Assembly (NCBI GenBank): GCA_033030425.1
Contig: JAUFSD010000007.1
Coordinates: 1,302,001-1,366,000 of the forward strand
Direction of reading: 5' to 3'
DNA from: Verpa conica
Taxonomy: Eukaryota > Ascomycota > Pezizomycetes > Pezizales > Morchellaceae
DNA: 64,000 nucleotides
Below, piece by piece: positions 35,625-47,704 of the stretch. The notes under the pieces were generated by a model. That model had not been told where the DNA came from, did no database searches, and saw only the letters and a list, made by a program, of their open reading frames with translations. Numbering within the stretch: the first letter of the stretch is position 1; each line of letters opens with the position of its first letter. A program made the translations under genes and the position numbers.

Positions 35625-36018
35625 TCATTTCTCAGAATCGGCCTTGTTCAATTCTCGGATGCGTTCAACTCTCCTCTTAATCTCATTACCTTGCTCGGCT
35701 GACGAGGACGAAATGGTATTTCTAAAGAGCCATTCCAGCTTCCAAAGCTCTTCACGCATTGTGGCGCGGTCGTCGGCAGCATATATAGACCTTTTCTCCG
35801 TTTCCTCGACTATATAATGTTCATGTTAGCTTAATGCAGATATAGGGGGCGACGAGGATCGTATTTACCGACAATCTCTAACTGGTAGGTTCGATTTCAA
35901 ACTTAGTATTACCACTCCAATTCATTTCAAATAGGTTAATTTCTACCAGTTAGGGGGGGGTAAGATTGTAGGTACTCCTATTTTTCGTACCTCATCCTTG
36001 ACTATTCTATACCTGGCA
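35625..36018 (-). CDS. Small unrecognised protein, 3' exon(s) only
   Basis: A protein-like terminal exon 35809-35625 encodes ~60 residues with helical, charged character: EETEKRSIYAADDRATMREE, LWKLEWLFRNTI, RRVERIRELNKADSEK and a stop. A probable preceding exon ends at 35869 (..LEIV) and another coding-like stretch (FTPARYRIVKDE) lies near 36005-35980, the two separated by an intron that contains a 76-bp MITE. The 5' part was not resolved. No family is recognised; the composition suggests a small helical protein. Confidence 0.4.
35878..35953. repeat. 76-bp MITE with CTAACTGGTAG inverted ends
   Basis: Begins CTAACTGGTAG and ends CTACCAGTTAG, an 11-bp perfect inverted repeat. Read on the minus strand it contains GTAG...TACTAAG...CCTACCAG, that is a donor, branch-point-like and acceptor order, and it lies in what appears to be an intron of the small minus-strand gene. 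Confidence 0.6.
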
Positions 36019-36950
36019 GGAGTAAATTGAGGTACAGAAGAAATCAGGGAATTTGTACAAACAAGAGTTTACCCACTGCTCAGCAATCCCATCCATTTTT
36101 TCATCTATTGTATTTTCCGGAGAACGATACTAATGACCTAGCGGAGGTGGGAGTGGAAACCCATAACAAGTGGGTTAGGTGTAAAGGCTTAGAGTTGGTT
36201 CTAGAAAATGAGAGGAGTGATCGTGGCCGAGGCGTTAATTTAAAGCGATATATGGCCTAAGTTTTTCCTTCCTATCTTGGCCCCCTAGTGTTTGTTATAG
36301 TAGTGTCGTAGAATGGGCGCAAAAAACTTTGGTCCGTGATGCTTTTCTTGTGGTGCGGTGACATCACTTAAGCCGCATTTCCCATATCACATTTGGTCAC
36401 TTCGGCAGCTACAGCTGAGTGTGTAAAAAGTTACCCTAGGATGAAGAAAACTGTAAAGGTCATCAAGCAGTCACGAAATGGGCCTGAATCACATAGTGTC
36501 ACTCGCCTATTCTAGGCATAGCAACCAGGGCTTCACTACTCCCGGCTACTATTGCCAGGGGGCTCACTTAGACTACATGTAGTATTCCTCACAATCCCCT
36601 GCATTATATATGATTGGTGAATTAATAAAAAGAATATCAGATGTATGTTCACGCTCCAGTATTTTATTTACCCTATTTTTTACGCTAAGGTCGCGTATAT
36701 CAAGTCCCTAAGAGGGCAAAGAACCTCAGCAAGTATATCTATCAGGGGTTTAGTGAAGTAGAGTTTGATTTTAATTTTGTCGGCAGTAGTGATATATATA
36801 CCTAAATATCAGTGCCTAGGTTTATAAATTCTATCTCCAAGATCGTGAAAGTAGATTGGACTTATAAACATATATTCTCGAGAATTTTATTAAATGTTAT
36901 GGTTTAATACTTGTAAAGTCGGGAGGTACTTGCAATATCACTATAAGCCG
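36019..36950. other. Unresolved / intergenic
   Basis: May hold the 5' exons of the small minus-strand gene; otherwise AT-rich and without supportable frames. 36260-36950 shows nothing. Confidence 0.35.
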
Positions 36951-38957
36951 TCATGTGCTTCCACCACTTCTATTCTGCCCAATCAGCCCTGCCATCTCAA
37001 GTAATGCCTACGGCGGGTAAAATCTATTAGTATATCCCGTAAAATAACCCTGAAGAAAGTAGGTCACTTACTCTATCCGCCTCTACATCTTTCCCTAAGT
37101 TAATCTGTCTTCTCAGTAATGCTTCCCGTTCCTCCCATGCCCAAGCTTTCCTCTGCGCCTCCGCTTCACTATCCCCTCCGCACCCCCAAACCTCAATCTC
37201 ATCGATCTCAAATATATCCTGCCATTCATCGCCACAGGCATCGCTTGTATTAAATGCACCACCGTTCCCAATATGTTGGAATACGCCGAATTCTAGTGAG
37301 GGATCAAAAGTCAAGGACACGGGGCCGAGGTTGATATATGGACTTCTTTGGCTTGATTTCATCTTTTGCACTGGAGAGCCAAAACCAATGCCATCGTCTT
37401 TATTAAAATAAGCGTAGTCAGTTGATGCAGTTGAGGCCTGAAAAGTATGATGAGTCGGTTCGAGTTGAAAGAGGATGCTTTGGGAGTCGCCAAAACAGTC
37501 TGGAGATATGATCAGATGCTTTCAAGAGATGTATTGGGATAGAAGAATCATCTAGCAAACCTCTATGAGAAATTCTCCATGGAGAACCTAGATATATTCC
37601 ATATACAACATGTCCATCCATATCCCCACCAGGCGGGTATTTCCTTGGTGGCAGAGTATCACAAAAAGTTCTCTGGCGGTGTGTTTCTGGGGCTCTTGGT
37701 ATCCGTGTACCAGAAACCAATAAAATCGTTGGAGCAGTCCACTTTACAACTTTAGTCTCAAACGAGCCCATGCTAAAGCCTGCTTCAGACCCAGCGTATA
37801 GAAGCCGAAGCCTCCGCCATAATTGGTCGCCTTTAATAAAGAAAGATATCTGGCCGAGTAGATCCATATCCATGATTTTTCCAGGGTTAGCAAGTAGTGG
37901 TTCGATATCCTTTAGTGAATTAGTGGCCGTGGCGGACATGTCGACTTTTTTACTAAACAAGAGGTGCTCGAATACTGGGGAGAATCCATCGAAAATAAAT
38001 GGCTTAAAAATCAGACAGAAGATTAACTAAAATTCTGGCTAAGGGACCTATAATAGATAATCATTAACACCCGGTGTTCTTACCATTGATTTCTTTACGG
38101 TTTTTTTAAAATCTTTGAATAAAACACCCTTCCCATCCCTACTCATAAAAGACCTAACAACGCACTCTGCAGTCTGCTGTAATCCTTGCAGCGCCTCGGG
38201 TGTAGAAAATCTATCTGCGAATACTGCAATAGGCTGATTCGGCTCTAATGGCGCTGCCACTAGCAGAAACATAACGAGGCTCCTTAGATTTTTTAATGGT
38301 ATACGTGCACGGTTAATATTTGGCCGCTCTGCTTGTCCAAAGACCTCGATTGCATCTAGCGCATCTAAAGCTGCAAGAGATAGATCATCATCATCATCAT
38401 CATCATCATAGGACTCATCTATCTTTTTCCCCTCACTATCTGTTGTATCTGTAGTAGAAGATGAGGTCTCCGTATGCTCTTGACGATCGTAAACAGCGAG
38501 CGAGCGGAATAGGAGCTTAATCGGATCTGGGTGTCGCTTGAGAACCTTCTTATACCTCCCGGTATAAATGGTTACAACCTTCACTAATGCCTCAAAATTC
38601 AGAATAGCAGGTGAAAGACTCGGAAAAGGGAAGGCCCCTAGGTAGGACGCAGATTGAAATATCACCGAGCCAACCTCTAGACAATCCGGGATTGACAGGA
38701 ACCGTATCAGCGTATCTTCATTCCAATATAGAAAACCGCCTTCGGAATTACTACTATCGGCGAGACTACGAAAGTTATCTTTGAACGAGTAAATTTCGAC
38801 ACCGTTAAAGCATCTCTGGACGAACTTTTCCGCAAGCTTCAGGGAAAGCTCCTCTGGTAGTGAGCCCCCGTTAGCTAGAGTATGTATGTGAAAACACGGA
38901 AATGTCTAACTAACCTGCGGTCACTTTGTGGACTTCGCTAGATTGACCCTGACCCAT
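36951..38957 (-). CDS. RTC5: TLDc-domain protein, RTC5 type
   Basis: Exons 38957-38915, 38874-38084, 38002-37561, 37499-37072 and 37007-36951; introns of 40, 81, 61 and 64 nt; 586 aa. It starts MGQGQSSEV, with a Gly2 that could be myristoylated. The N-terminal half is helical and EF-hand-like region, with a long acidic Asp run (a CATCAT repeat at about 38388-38408). The TLDc domain follows: LWRRLRLLYAGSEAGFSMGS, FETKVVKW, APTILLVSGT, CFGDSQSILFQLEP, DGIGFG, LTFDPSLEFGVFQH and FEIDEIEVWGCGG. RTC5 of yeasts is linked to V-ATPase disassembly and telomere capping; human relative MEAK7. The last tiny exon (ALLEMAGLIG) restores the usual family C-terminus. Confidence 0.93.
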
Positions 38958-39797
38958 TTTTATATATTTTTAGATTAGTTTCCCTTACAACAAGAGATAA
39001 AATGCGTGCGAGAGTGGTGCCTGCTTGGAGCTTTGTAGTGGTGTCATGAGATGAGGTCACTTTTGGGGCTCTAGCAACGGCAAATAGCTGTGTTAACCCT
39101 AACCCTTGTTAGATAGTGGCATAGTACGGTCAGTCGAGGTAACACTTTGTTCATTCATATTCGAAAAAATCACAGAGGTTTTTACGACTCTATAGCCTCG
39201 CTTGTAGGTAAATAATTTTATAAAGTAGCGCTTGAAGAGATGGTTTTGAGTTTAGTTGTTAACACCGTTGTCAAGACACCTTTTATTTTTATTTTTATTT
39301 TATTGTTTTCCTCATTAATTACATAGGCCTCTAGCTCTCGGCTATGGTAATCCTCAGCTACTCCAGCCTATAGCTCTATCCTAAAAATAACTATCTTCTT
39401 CCTCCCATTGCCCTTGTCATCTAGATCTTCCATGCTTGTATCTGCCTTTTGCCTCTTATCATCTCCTCTCGCTCTTTCTTCACCCTGTCTCTCCCACGGT
39501 ACCCTTAATCCCCACCATCCCCATTCCTGCCAATTTGTTCTTTCTTCTTCTTCTTCCATTCCTCCTTTATAAGCTTTACATATAAATTCTTGCCATATTT
39601 TAACTCCCTATTCCGCCCCTTCTTGACTTCAAGACACGTACTGAATTATGGCAATCTCCTCAACTAACACTGTCTAATCTACTAAATACGCCTTGGTCCT
39701 GTGACGGTAAGATTATTAGTAAGATTGAGCAAATCTCTAGATCCTCGCATCCCCTTAATAGCACACTACTCTATAACACCGACAGATACTAGCTGTG
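38958..39797. other. Upstream region of RTC5 and intergenic DNA
   Basis: 840 bp without a gene. A purine/pyrimidine-biased stretch at 39370-39560 gives an open frame rich in Glu/Arg that is not convincing. Confidence 0.4.
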
Positions 39798-39803
39798 TAG
39801 CTA

Positions 39804-40297
39804 TAGTACCACGACTTATATCATGATACGAATGGGAAAACCACACCAAAAATGCCTAAAAACAGCCATATTGTAACCACTTTTTCCTACACACCATTGA
39901 AGGAATTACTATCTAATTTTATATAATAGAATAAAAACCATACAGAAAAGTACTTTTTAGGCTTATATGAAAAAACTATCAATTATAATGTGGACTCTAG
40001 AGGTTCTTGTGGGGTGGATCTCAAAAGTAGCGCCAAGACCCAATATTTGTATGGGGTCTTGGCGCTTTTTGATTAAGTTGGCAACCTACCCTATTTCTGG
40101 TCTACACTGCTGCTCCCATATCTGGTGGATAGGATTCTTTTTTTGAGTATAAGGTCTTCACTGGTATATCTATCTCCCTTATTTGGATTGTAAGATTTAG
40201 AGTGTAGATGCATACTCTGTAATGGTGTGAAAAGGCTCTATTTTGGTGTGTTTTGGTGTGTTTAGGCGATCGTATCATGACTTAAGTCGCGGCACTG
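39804..40297. repeat. MITE with TIRs and TA or TAGCTA duplication
   Basis: Left end TAGTACCACGACTTATATCA and right end, in reverse, CAGTGCCGCGACTTAAGTCA, each followed by TGATACG. The direct repeat is TAGCTA at 39798-39803 and 40298-40303, or TA if the target was already palindromic. Inside lies a strong hairpin (40029-40066). Non-coding. Confidence 0.7.
40029..40066. repeat. Perfect 13-bp hairpin inside the MITE
   Basis: AGCGCCAAGACCC at 40029-40041 pairs with GGGTCTTGGCGCT at 40054-40066 over a 12-nt loop; AAAA before and TTTT after could extend the stem. Confidence 0.7.
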
Positions 40298-40303
40298 TAG
40301 CTA

Positions 40304-41379
40304 GAGGAATAAAATTACTACTCGACCATAGATTGAGTAACTACATATAGAGTATATAATCACGAGCCTAGAATTAAAATAAACTAGAGAGCCAGAGAAC
40401 TGTCTATATTAGAAATCAGAGTTTTATTACCCATTAATATGGCTCTCCGATCTATAAAAATAGCAAGAAAGGAGGGAGGTGTTTTACTACAGGGTGTTCA
40501 AGGGCTATAGAAATTTAAAACCTGGTAAACCTCTAACTATCATGATCTGTGTTTATTACAAATTATATATGGTTTGTAATTATCACACTCTAGTTTTGTG
40601 GCTCGTACTTGTAGTGATATATGCCTCTTGGGGTGCTCGGGCCGGGTGCTCCGTATTTTAGGGGCTTTTGTTACTTCTACATATTAATAATCCACGTGGA
40701 GATTTAGACCCTTATATACTGTCCCCTATCACAAACTTGACTAAAACCCTACCTTCTAGGATGAAGTTATATTATGGCCGACTACATGTAGTCCCCTGTG
40801 GAACTCTAGCTAGCTGGGACCCAGTAATATAAGAGTTAATTCAATGTATCCCTCCCCTAATCTTTTATAAACCTTTCAATCCTTTATTATTCAGTGGCTG
40901 TAGCTTCTTATATACACATATACTATCTACTTTTATCTATCTATAACACAGTCACCGTTTTAGTCAATAAATATATATTTATTATATTTTGTCCTTAGCT
41001 TCTGCCTTCCCACGCTTTCCCCCGCGCGCTACTTTACACATTACATGTATTACCGGCGCGAGTCTAAGCTCAAAATTAAAAGTGTATAAAGCATTAAAAT
41101 ATAGTATTGAACAAATTTAACATATCTACCCAACGTGCGTAACTCTAATTTTCAATCTTAGTATTAGATATAATATATAATGCTGTTTGGAACCGGTATC
41201 CATCTACCCAATTAAATATCCCCTATAAACTTAAAGAAAAAATAACTTCTAGTAGGATTAATTTGCCGGGATATTTTTTATTTAGAAATGCCGTATCGAG
41301 TGATCGACGATGTACATATAAATTCAAAGCGCTAGCACGTACCTGGCAAAAGAACGAGAACTAATTCTGCACAAAGCGC
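40304..41379. other. Intergenic, no gene seen
   Basis: AT-rich DNA with no supportable frame. Confidence 0.4.
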
Positions 41380-41395
41380 ATTGGAAGCAATGCTT

Positions 41396-41474
41396 TTTTT
41401 TTTTTTTTTTTTAAGTCAAATCATTATTGATTTCTGGGTACAAAATGTGGCATGCAGTTATAAACTATGGCCTG
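41396..41474 (-). mobile_element. Ultra-short poly-A retroposon, copy 4, 16-bp TSD
   Basis: Minus-strand copy beginning with a T run and followed by AAGTCAAATCATTATTGATT, TCTGGGTACAAAATGTGGC and AAACTATGGCC. Perfect direct repeats ATTGGAAGCAATGCTT lie at 41380-41395 and 41475-41490. Its hairpin (AAATCA/TGATTT) matches copy 1. Confidence 0.85.
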
Positions 41475-41490
41475 ATTGGAAGCAATGCTT

Positions 41491-43466
41491 TCCCCCTTAT
41501 CTAATATAATTTTATTGGAAATTTTTATCCTTAAATAAGAAAAATTTGAATAGCTGTAGTAGTAACTATATATATGTATTGATACGTCAACTTTTTGTTT
41601 TTCGTGCTGAATATTGCGTAAAAACGTAAGGCACCCAGCACAGCCACAGAGGGTCGAATCTCATAAGCTACGATATCCAGACTGTAGAAAAGAGCTCATA
41701 CTTGGTAAATTGTGCCTAGGGACCAATATTTGGCTAATTCTATATAACCTTGCATGAACTATAATAGAGGGATCGGGAAGGACTGTGATATCTGATCTTA
41801 AAATAAGAATACACATACTCAAATTAACCTAATGATAACTTCACTACCTTGGATATCTGTTATAATTGAGAGGCTGGCGCTGTTGAACTAGTTCCATGCA
41901 CCGGCCTATGTACAGTCTCCAGCAAGAAAGATCGAGAAACCAAGGTCAGTGAGCACGAGGCCTACAGTCAGTACAATTGCTAGAATTTCTGCCACAAGTC
42001 CGGCCTCCTTTGCTTGAGGTTGTATGCACTAGTATATTATACTAGCATACTTGTAAAACCGATATACCTCGAGTGATATTACATGATTTTCTACCTACGG
42101 ATCCCGTGGAGACTTCCATATATAGTTTTATACTCCCGATATCATTCTGTTGATTAATCGTCATTCTTATATCATCATTTTCGGCTGGAAAACGATAAAT
42201 GGATCCTGCGCCGACGGGCTTTTGAGGGATTGCTGGTCATCAAGAAGGATGCATGATAACTTGTAGGTTGGGAAGGATTCTTCGCGTCCTTTAAACTTGA
42301 GATTTAGCTAGACACCTTAAGCAAAAAACCAACGGAGACCAGTTAGTAGGTGTTTATACGTTTAACTCGCTAAGGTAGTCCGTCTGACCACATAGTAGGT
42401 GTTTAATATGACCCTCGTAGTACTACATGTAGTACGTACTCCACAGTGTGGTATGAGAATATATTTTTAAACAGCTGACGTTTATGGAATGGACTGCTGT
42501 TACATACCATACAAAAATTAGCCAAGTCTATGGTTTTTTGCGGTACGTAATATATAGCATATGTATGCAAATTTCCCTAAGACGCATAATCGGAGGGGGG
42601 GCGAGAAAAAGTAAAAATAAATAGATACATTAAATAAATGATAAATAGGACGAGAACAATTGCTTATTTATTTAGCAAATGCACCTCAATTGACTAAGAA
42701 GTGCCTTGTGACCGATGATGAGGGGGTTTCTCTACCCCGCGATTACTGACCCATTAGTTAGTTGGGTGGGGGGGTTGAGTTCACTTTATGTGGTGGTTGC
42801 CATGTAACGCGATACCTGGCTGGGAACCTCGAGACAAAAACACCATCGCTGTGGCATCAGTCGCAGCGACTCTAACCAGCTCCGTCGTCCTTCAGCTCGC
42901 TTCGGTATAGGGCATTTGGAGGGGGGGTATTACAGGGTGAAGGGTTCAAGCAGACCACTCGAGGGGGGGCACTCTGCATAGAGTTACCTGCATGCAGCTA
43001 GTCTCCTGCTGGAAGGGAGCTGAGTGACCACGGGAGCTTGGTCTGGGGGGGGGTGTTCTGCTGTTCTTGACGACATTGTGGGCACTTTCCACATACCTAT
43101 CCGCATACAGGCCCCCTTTGGTCCTTTCTCCCTCCATCTTCTCCTCCACCTGTCTAGACGATCATCGCGGGGACAATATCGTGACAACAAAGATCACACC
43201 ACAACAACATTGTCATCGTCTCCATCACCATCGCCACCATCACTAGCTAGATACTCAACTATATACACTTTACTACATACTACCTCAAGACTGCTGCCTA
43301 TCTTAGCTGCCTCAGCTCGTCATCACCACCAGAACAACAACAACAGCAATAGTAATAGCTATAACACTACAGCCACTAAAACCTCAGCAATAACAACTGC
43401 CCCCCCTCAACTTCACCTATTCTTATAATACCAACTTACACTCATCACGGCTATGCCATCTACGAA
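41491..43466. other. Intergenic and upstream region of the 43467 gene
   Basis: No gene to ~42900; 42900-43466 has G and C runs, then CAAC/ACAACA-rich low-complexity DNA with short upstream frames, as expected for a long 5' leader. Confidence 0.4.
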
Positions 43467-45624
43467 ATGAAAGTTCCCGTCATGACAATTACAACATCAA
43501 CTACAACAACTACGACCGTCCCCAACTCTACGAACAACTCAACAATGTCATCTTCAGCTGATCCCAAGTTACGGAGAAGACCTTCCGTTATGCCATCTAC
43601 GAACAAGACCACTCCCGCCAAAGCTCCCCTCCCTCCACCCACAACTCCTACATACCCTCGTGTAGCCCAGCGCCCTGCTGTCACCCTCTCAAGCAATAGC
43701 GTCTCTAACCCTTCACTCCACCCGAATGTCACTACACGTTCACCTAGATCAACCAGGAAACCTAGGGCGGACACTGTTTCCTCCAGTATATCCCAATTGC
43801 ACATCCCTTCCCGGCCCCCTTCCGCGGCAGATATCCAAAGGCCGGCTAGCGCTACCGGGTCCCGAGTTTCGGTGAGGTCGGAAAAGTCAGAGAGGTCCGA
43901 GTCTCGCCAGTCACAGTATAGATCAGAATCTCGCCAGTCGCAGTATGGAGCTGTTGGTCCTAGTCCACGATTCTTCCACGCAAGCGATGCGCGAAGCATA
44001 AAGCCGACACCCAAAGCAGCCCCCCTAAGACATGAGCCTAGTCATGGGAAGTTCTTCTTTGCAAATAGCGTACAAGCCTCATCTCGAAACTCGTCTCCAA
44101 CTCCACCACTCCATTCACCACGAGCTCCAGGAGTTTCTCCAATGGGCATACTGGGTGAACCCCCTAGCCTTTCCCCGTCACTACCGATACTGGGACGTTC
44201 AGAATCTCGTGCTGGTTCTGTTGCCGGCGCACGGTCTCGCCCGTCATCCATGGTGTCGCAAGGACCATCGTTATTTCCGGAGGCCCGAAATCATGTCAAA
44301 TTCGTTTACGCAAATGGGACTGAAGAAGTGCTGGAGCCTAGAGGTTCGGAAATTGGCAGATCGGAACTTGGGAGGGGATCTTCGGAATTTGGTAGGGGTT
44401 CTGAAGTTGGAAGGAACTCAGAAAACGGATCCGTTCTGCATTCCCCGCAAATACCTGGGTCACCGAATGCGAGTTATTTTCCATTTGGATCTCCAACAAA
44501 ACCATTATCCCCTGCGGCATCACCAAATCCAAACATCACCCCACACTCACCGTTCCAGAAACCATCACCCCAAGGTCACTCACGGCGAACAAGTTTAGAG
44601 GGGATAGTGGCAAGACATGGAAGAACACTTTCTATTAGCTCGATTATCGATATGGCAGATTTGTTGGAGGAGGAAGCTGCTAAAGTTCCGGAAACACCGG
44701 CGGAAAAGTATGCCCGGCGGTCATCATCTCCTCCGGCCATAGCCTCGACTGCTCCAGTAATGTCAGCAAAAGAAAGGATTGCAGCGATGGAGGAGGCTTC
44801 AGCAAGAGCTCGTAGGGAAAGAAAGGTACAAAATAGTTTATCTCTGCTGTACAAAGTGCTAACTTATATTTTAGGTTCTTGATTTAGAGATTTCCAACGC
44901 TTCTTTATTAGCAATTAATAAAACACTTGAGCGGCAATTGAAGAAGCAAACAGCTGAGCTTAGACGATACCGGCGGTTATCACGTTCTGGGAGACTTCCG
45001 GCCCTGCCTTCTAAGAAAAAGAAGCGGACATCTTCGAAGGCGGGTCTAGAGGATAGCGAAGGGTATCATGTGAAGGAGGGAAGCGAGCTTGATGTTGAAG
45101 AGGAGGGGGAGGGGGAGGGGGAGGAAGAGGAAGAGGAAGAGGAAGAGGAGGAAGAGGAGGAAGATTCTGATACGACCGGGGAAGAGGGAGGTGACGGGAA
45201 AGAGAGTGGCGCTGATGAAAAGAGGTTGAAATTGGACCTTTCAAAACACCAGGAGTTGTTGGACAATTCGGCCAAGATGAACGCTTCGTTAAAAGGGTGC
45301 CAGTTAATTGTCGATCAGCTTATCGCCGACGCAAAGAAAGCGCTCGAATACAAGATTCGTGCATCAGACGTGCATCTTGGAGGGAGAATTTTGGACTATG
45401 ACGCTGAGGAGACGGAAATAGAGACAGAGGCGGAGACAGATGATGGCCATGACGATAACCAGACTGAAACTGAAGATGGTGAGGACTATGATGAAGACGA
45501 GGACAGTGAGGAAGATGAAGATCTAGAAGAAATGGAGGAGATACATTTACTGGATGCGAATGGAATAGGCAAACCGATATATCTCCCGACCCCACTTGTA
45601 CAAACTGTTGATGGTTATGTATAA
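43467..45624 (+). CDS. Conserved-type fungal protein: Ser/Pro-rich disordered region, coiled coil and acidic tail
   Basis: Exons 43467-44825 and 44875-45624, intron 44826-44874 (49 nt), 702 aa. Residues 1-400 are Ser/Thr/Pro/Arg-rich and disordered, with a short tandem (SESRQSQY twice) and a GRSE/GRGS repeat. A helical core around the intron (ERIAAMEEASARARRERK / VLDLEISNASLLAINKTLER) is a coiled coil, followed by basic KKKKRTSS, a 16-Glu run, a second helix (LLDNSAKMNASLKGCQLIVD) and a second acidic stretch, ending IYLPTPLVQTVDGYV. The 'LDLEISNxSLLAIN..LER' core recalls conserved filamentous-fungal proteins of unknown function. No enzyme motif; scaffold or nuclear role is only a guess. Confidence 0.8.
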
Positions 45625-46381
45625 GATACGTGGGGGGCCATTGAAGTGGTGGATTTTAGTCGGGGATGTTCGGAATTCGGGGTTCAAATAATAAAGGGAA
45701 CGAAGTATTGTTTTGGGTTTATGCTCAGAAAAAAAAAGTTAGTTTGTGGGAACCACGTGGGTATTTTGATATTATATTAGCGGGTGGCGTCAAGTTTGTT
45801 CAAAGGGTTTATTGGCTTATTGGTCTAACTATAGCCCTCTATGCCTCCTTGTTTTGTTTTTTATGCTGATTTTCTTCTTACTATTGATGGCCGTTTCTGT
45901 TTATTCTATAGGTTGCGTTTTTGTTGCTTCGTCTTTAGTTCCTCTTGTGCTTCCCTTTAACCTCCTACATCCATATATGCCTTCATGAGTTATGATTCGC
46001 ACACATGTCCATTCTTAGAATCCGGTATATTTTGCACCTTATATTTCTTGTATTATACACACCTGAATGGGCTTATTTCGTTTTCTACTGGAATTTGATT
46101 ATGGTTGAGGTGCTGCGCTACTGTTCTTTCCTACTAGGCCTTTACGATAGTGGTGTCGTTGAATACCTGACTTGTGCAAATTCTTACGGCTCCCTTCTCC
46201 ATAAAATAAGTCGCACATTGTTTTTTTGTATGAAATAGAGAATACAAGTGTACTTGCCGGCTATACAGAAGGAAGTAGAAATATCATACATACAGCTTTG
46301 GCTCATGGGTAAGTTGCTAGATATAGTTCTGGTTTCACCCCCATCACCTTTGGTACCCCATAGAATTTAGTCATTTCCTGA
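45625..46381. other. Convergent 3' regions, no gene
   Basis: 757 bp between the stop at 45624 and the RCF1 stop; T-rich, no protein-like frames. Confidence 0.4.
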
Positions 46382-47074
46382 TTACGGCTTGTCTCCATGA
46401 TTCTCAGCTTCCTGAGCTGTAATCGCAGCTCTAGCCTCCCTTTTACGCTCGGTGTAACGTTTTGCCCTTGCTGCTTGCTATTGAGTAGAAGTTTATTAGT
46501 GAGAGCTCGTGGGCGTATGTTTGACTTAGCAAGAATCTCTCCCTAGGTATACTAATAGAAGGGCACAGCATACCTCTTGGTCCTCCTTATCCCTAATCTC
46601 CAGCTCTCTAATCCACGCTGCTTGTTTCTCTTTCGTCTTCCTCTCAGCGACTGCAATATCAATCTGTTTCTCCTCGTCGCGCTCTTTCTTGTAGTATATT
46701 GAACCACCGAGCATAGCAGCGAGAGTGAATCCTTGGGCGTAGATACGGGCACGGAACCAGCGGTTTGTTTTAGCTTTGTCGCCGGAGCGGATGGAGCGAG
46801 TAGCTTGGAGGAGGGCAAGGCAGGTTAATGCAGCACCTATGGGGAGTGGAAGTTAGTTAATTGATGTTAATAGTGAGCCAAGATCAATAACCAACCGAAA
46901 GGGATCAATGGCTCTTCCTTGAAACGGCGACTAAACTTTGTCCATCGGCTTTCTTCAAAGAAGTCCCTATTTATTTGAAGACATTGTCAGCCCACCGGCC
47001 ACCGGAGATATATTTTTTTAGAGGTGGACAAACGGGGTTTTATCGAAGGATGATGGGAGAGGACGAGATGACAT
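46382..47074 (-). CDS. RCF1: Respiratory supercomplex factor 1 (HIG1 domain)
   Basis: Exons 47074-47034, 46966-46896, 46836-46574 and 46477-46382; introns of 67, 59 and 96 nt; 156 aa. It begins [11 protein letters not shown] as RCF1 does. The HIG1 domain carries [11 protein letters not shown], a first membrane segment ([14 protein letters not shown]), the loop [20 protein letters not shown] and a second segment ([13 protein letters not shown]). A charged helical C-terminus follows. RCF1 sits in the inner mitochondrial membrane and helps link complexes III and IV and tune cytochrome oxidase. The GTTTGT donor of intron 1 was chosen because only it keeps frame. Confidence 0.94.
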
Positions 47075-47704
47075 TGTTGGAGGAAGGGTTCGGTTCAATT
47101 CAGTCAAGAATTTAACTGTTGGGCATGAATGGGTTGGTGTGAGGGCGTGGTGTTGCATCTACATCTATACATGTGCCTATATCTATCTGAGTCCCTGTGA
47201 TAATGGTAGTTGTGGGGGCAGAGCCTCATGGGGACGTCACGTGAGACAATGATTACTGGAGAGATAGATCTCACGATCTGTTATGCCAGGTACAAGAGTC
47301 CCTGCGCTTGTTGGTGTTTTTTCTATCAAATAGAGCTGATGCTTTGTTGTGAGACCTCTATCTACTCAAGTTCCAGTTATTAACCGGGTACATACGTAGC
47401 CAGGGGGAGACTCGGAAGTCCATCCTACAACCTGCAGTGTCTTTCGGCTGTATGGAGGTAGCCAAGAATCATCTGGGAATGGTCAAGATACTCTATCCTA
47501 TGGATAATAAACAGACTACCAGCGGAAGTCAGTCTCTAGAACCTGGGTCACTTGAAGGGAGAGGGTAAAGAATTTTCCGGGAGCCTTGGTGGGGTAGCAG
47601 CTCCTATCTATTTGACCCCGCGATTTTTCTCTTTTCTCTCCCTCCTTATCGGAACAACTTATACCTACATTCTACGGCTTGCGCACGTTCAGGCAAATTC
47701 AAAC
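47075..47704. other. Divergent promoter region RCF1 / ILV1
   Basis: 631 bp between start codons. An in-frame ATG for ILV1 exists at 47552 (see that entry). No TATA or binding site is clear. Confidence 0.4.
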
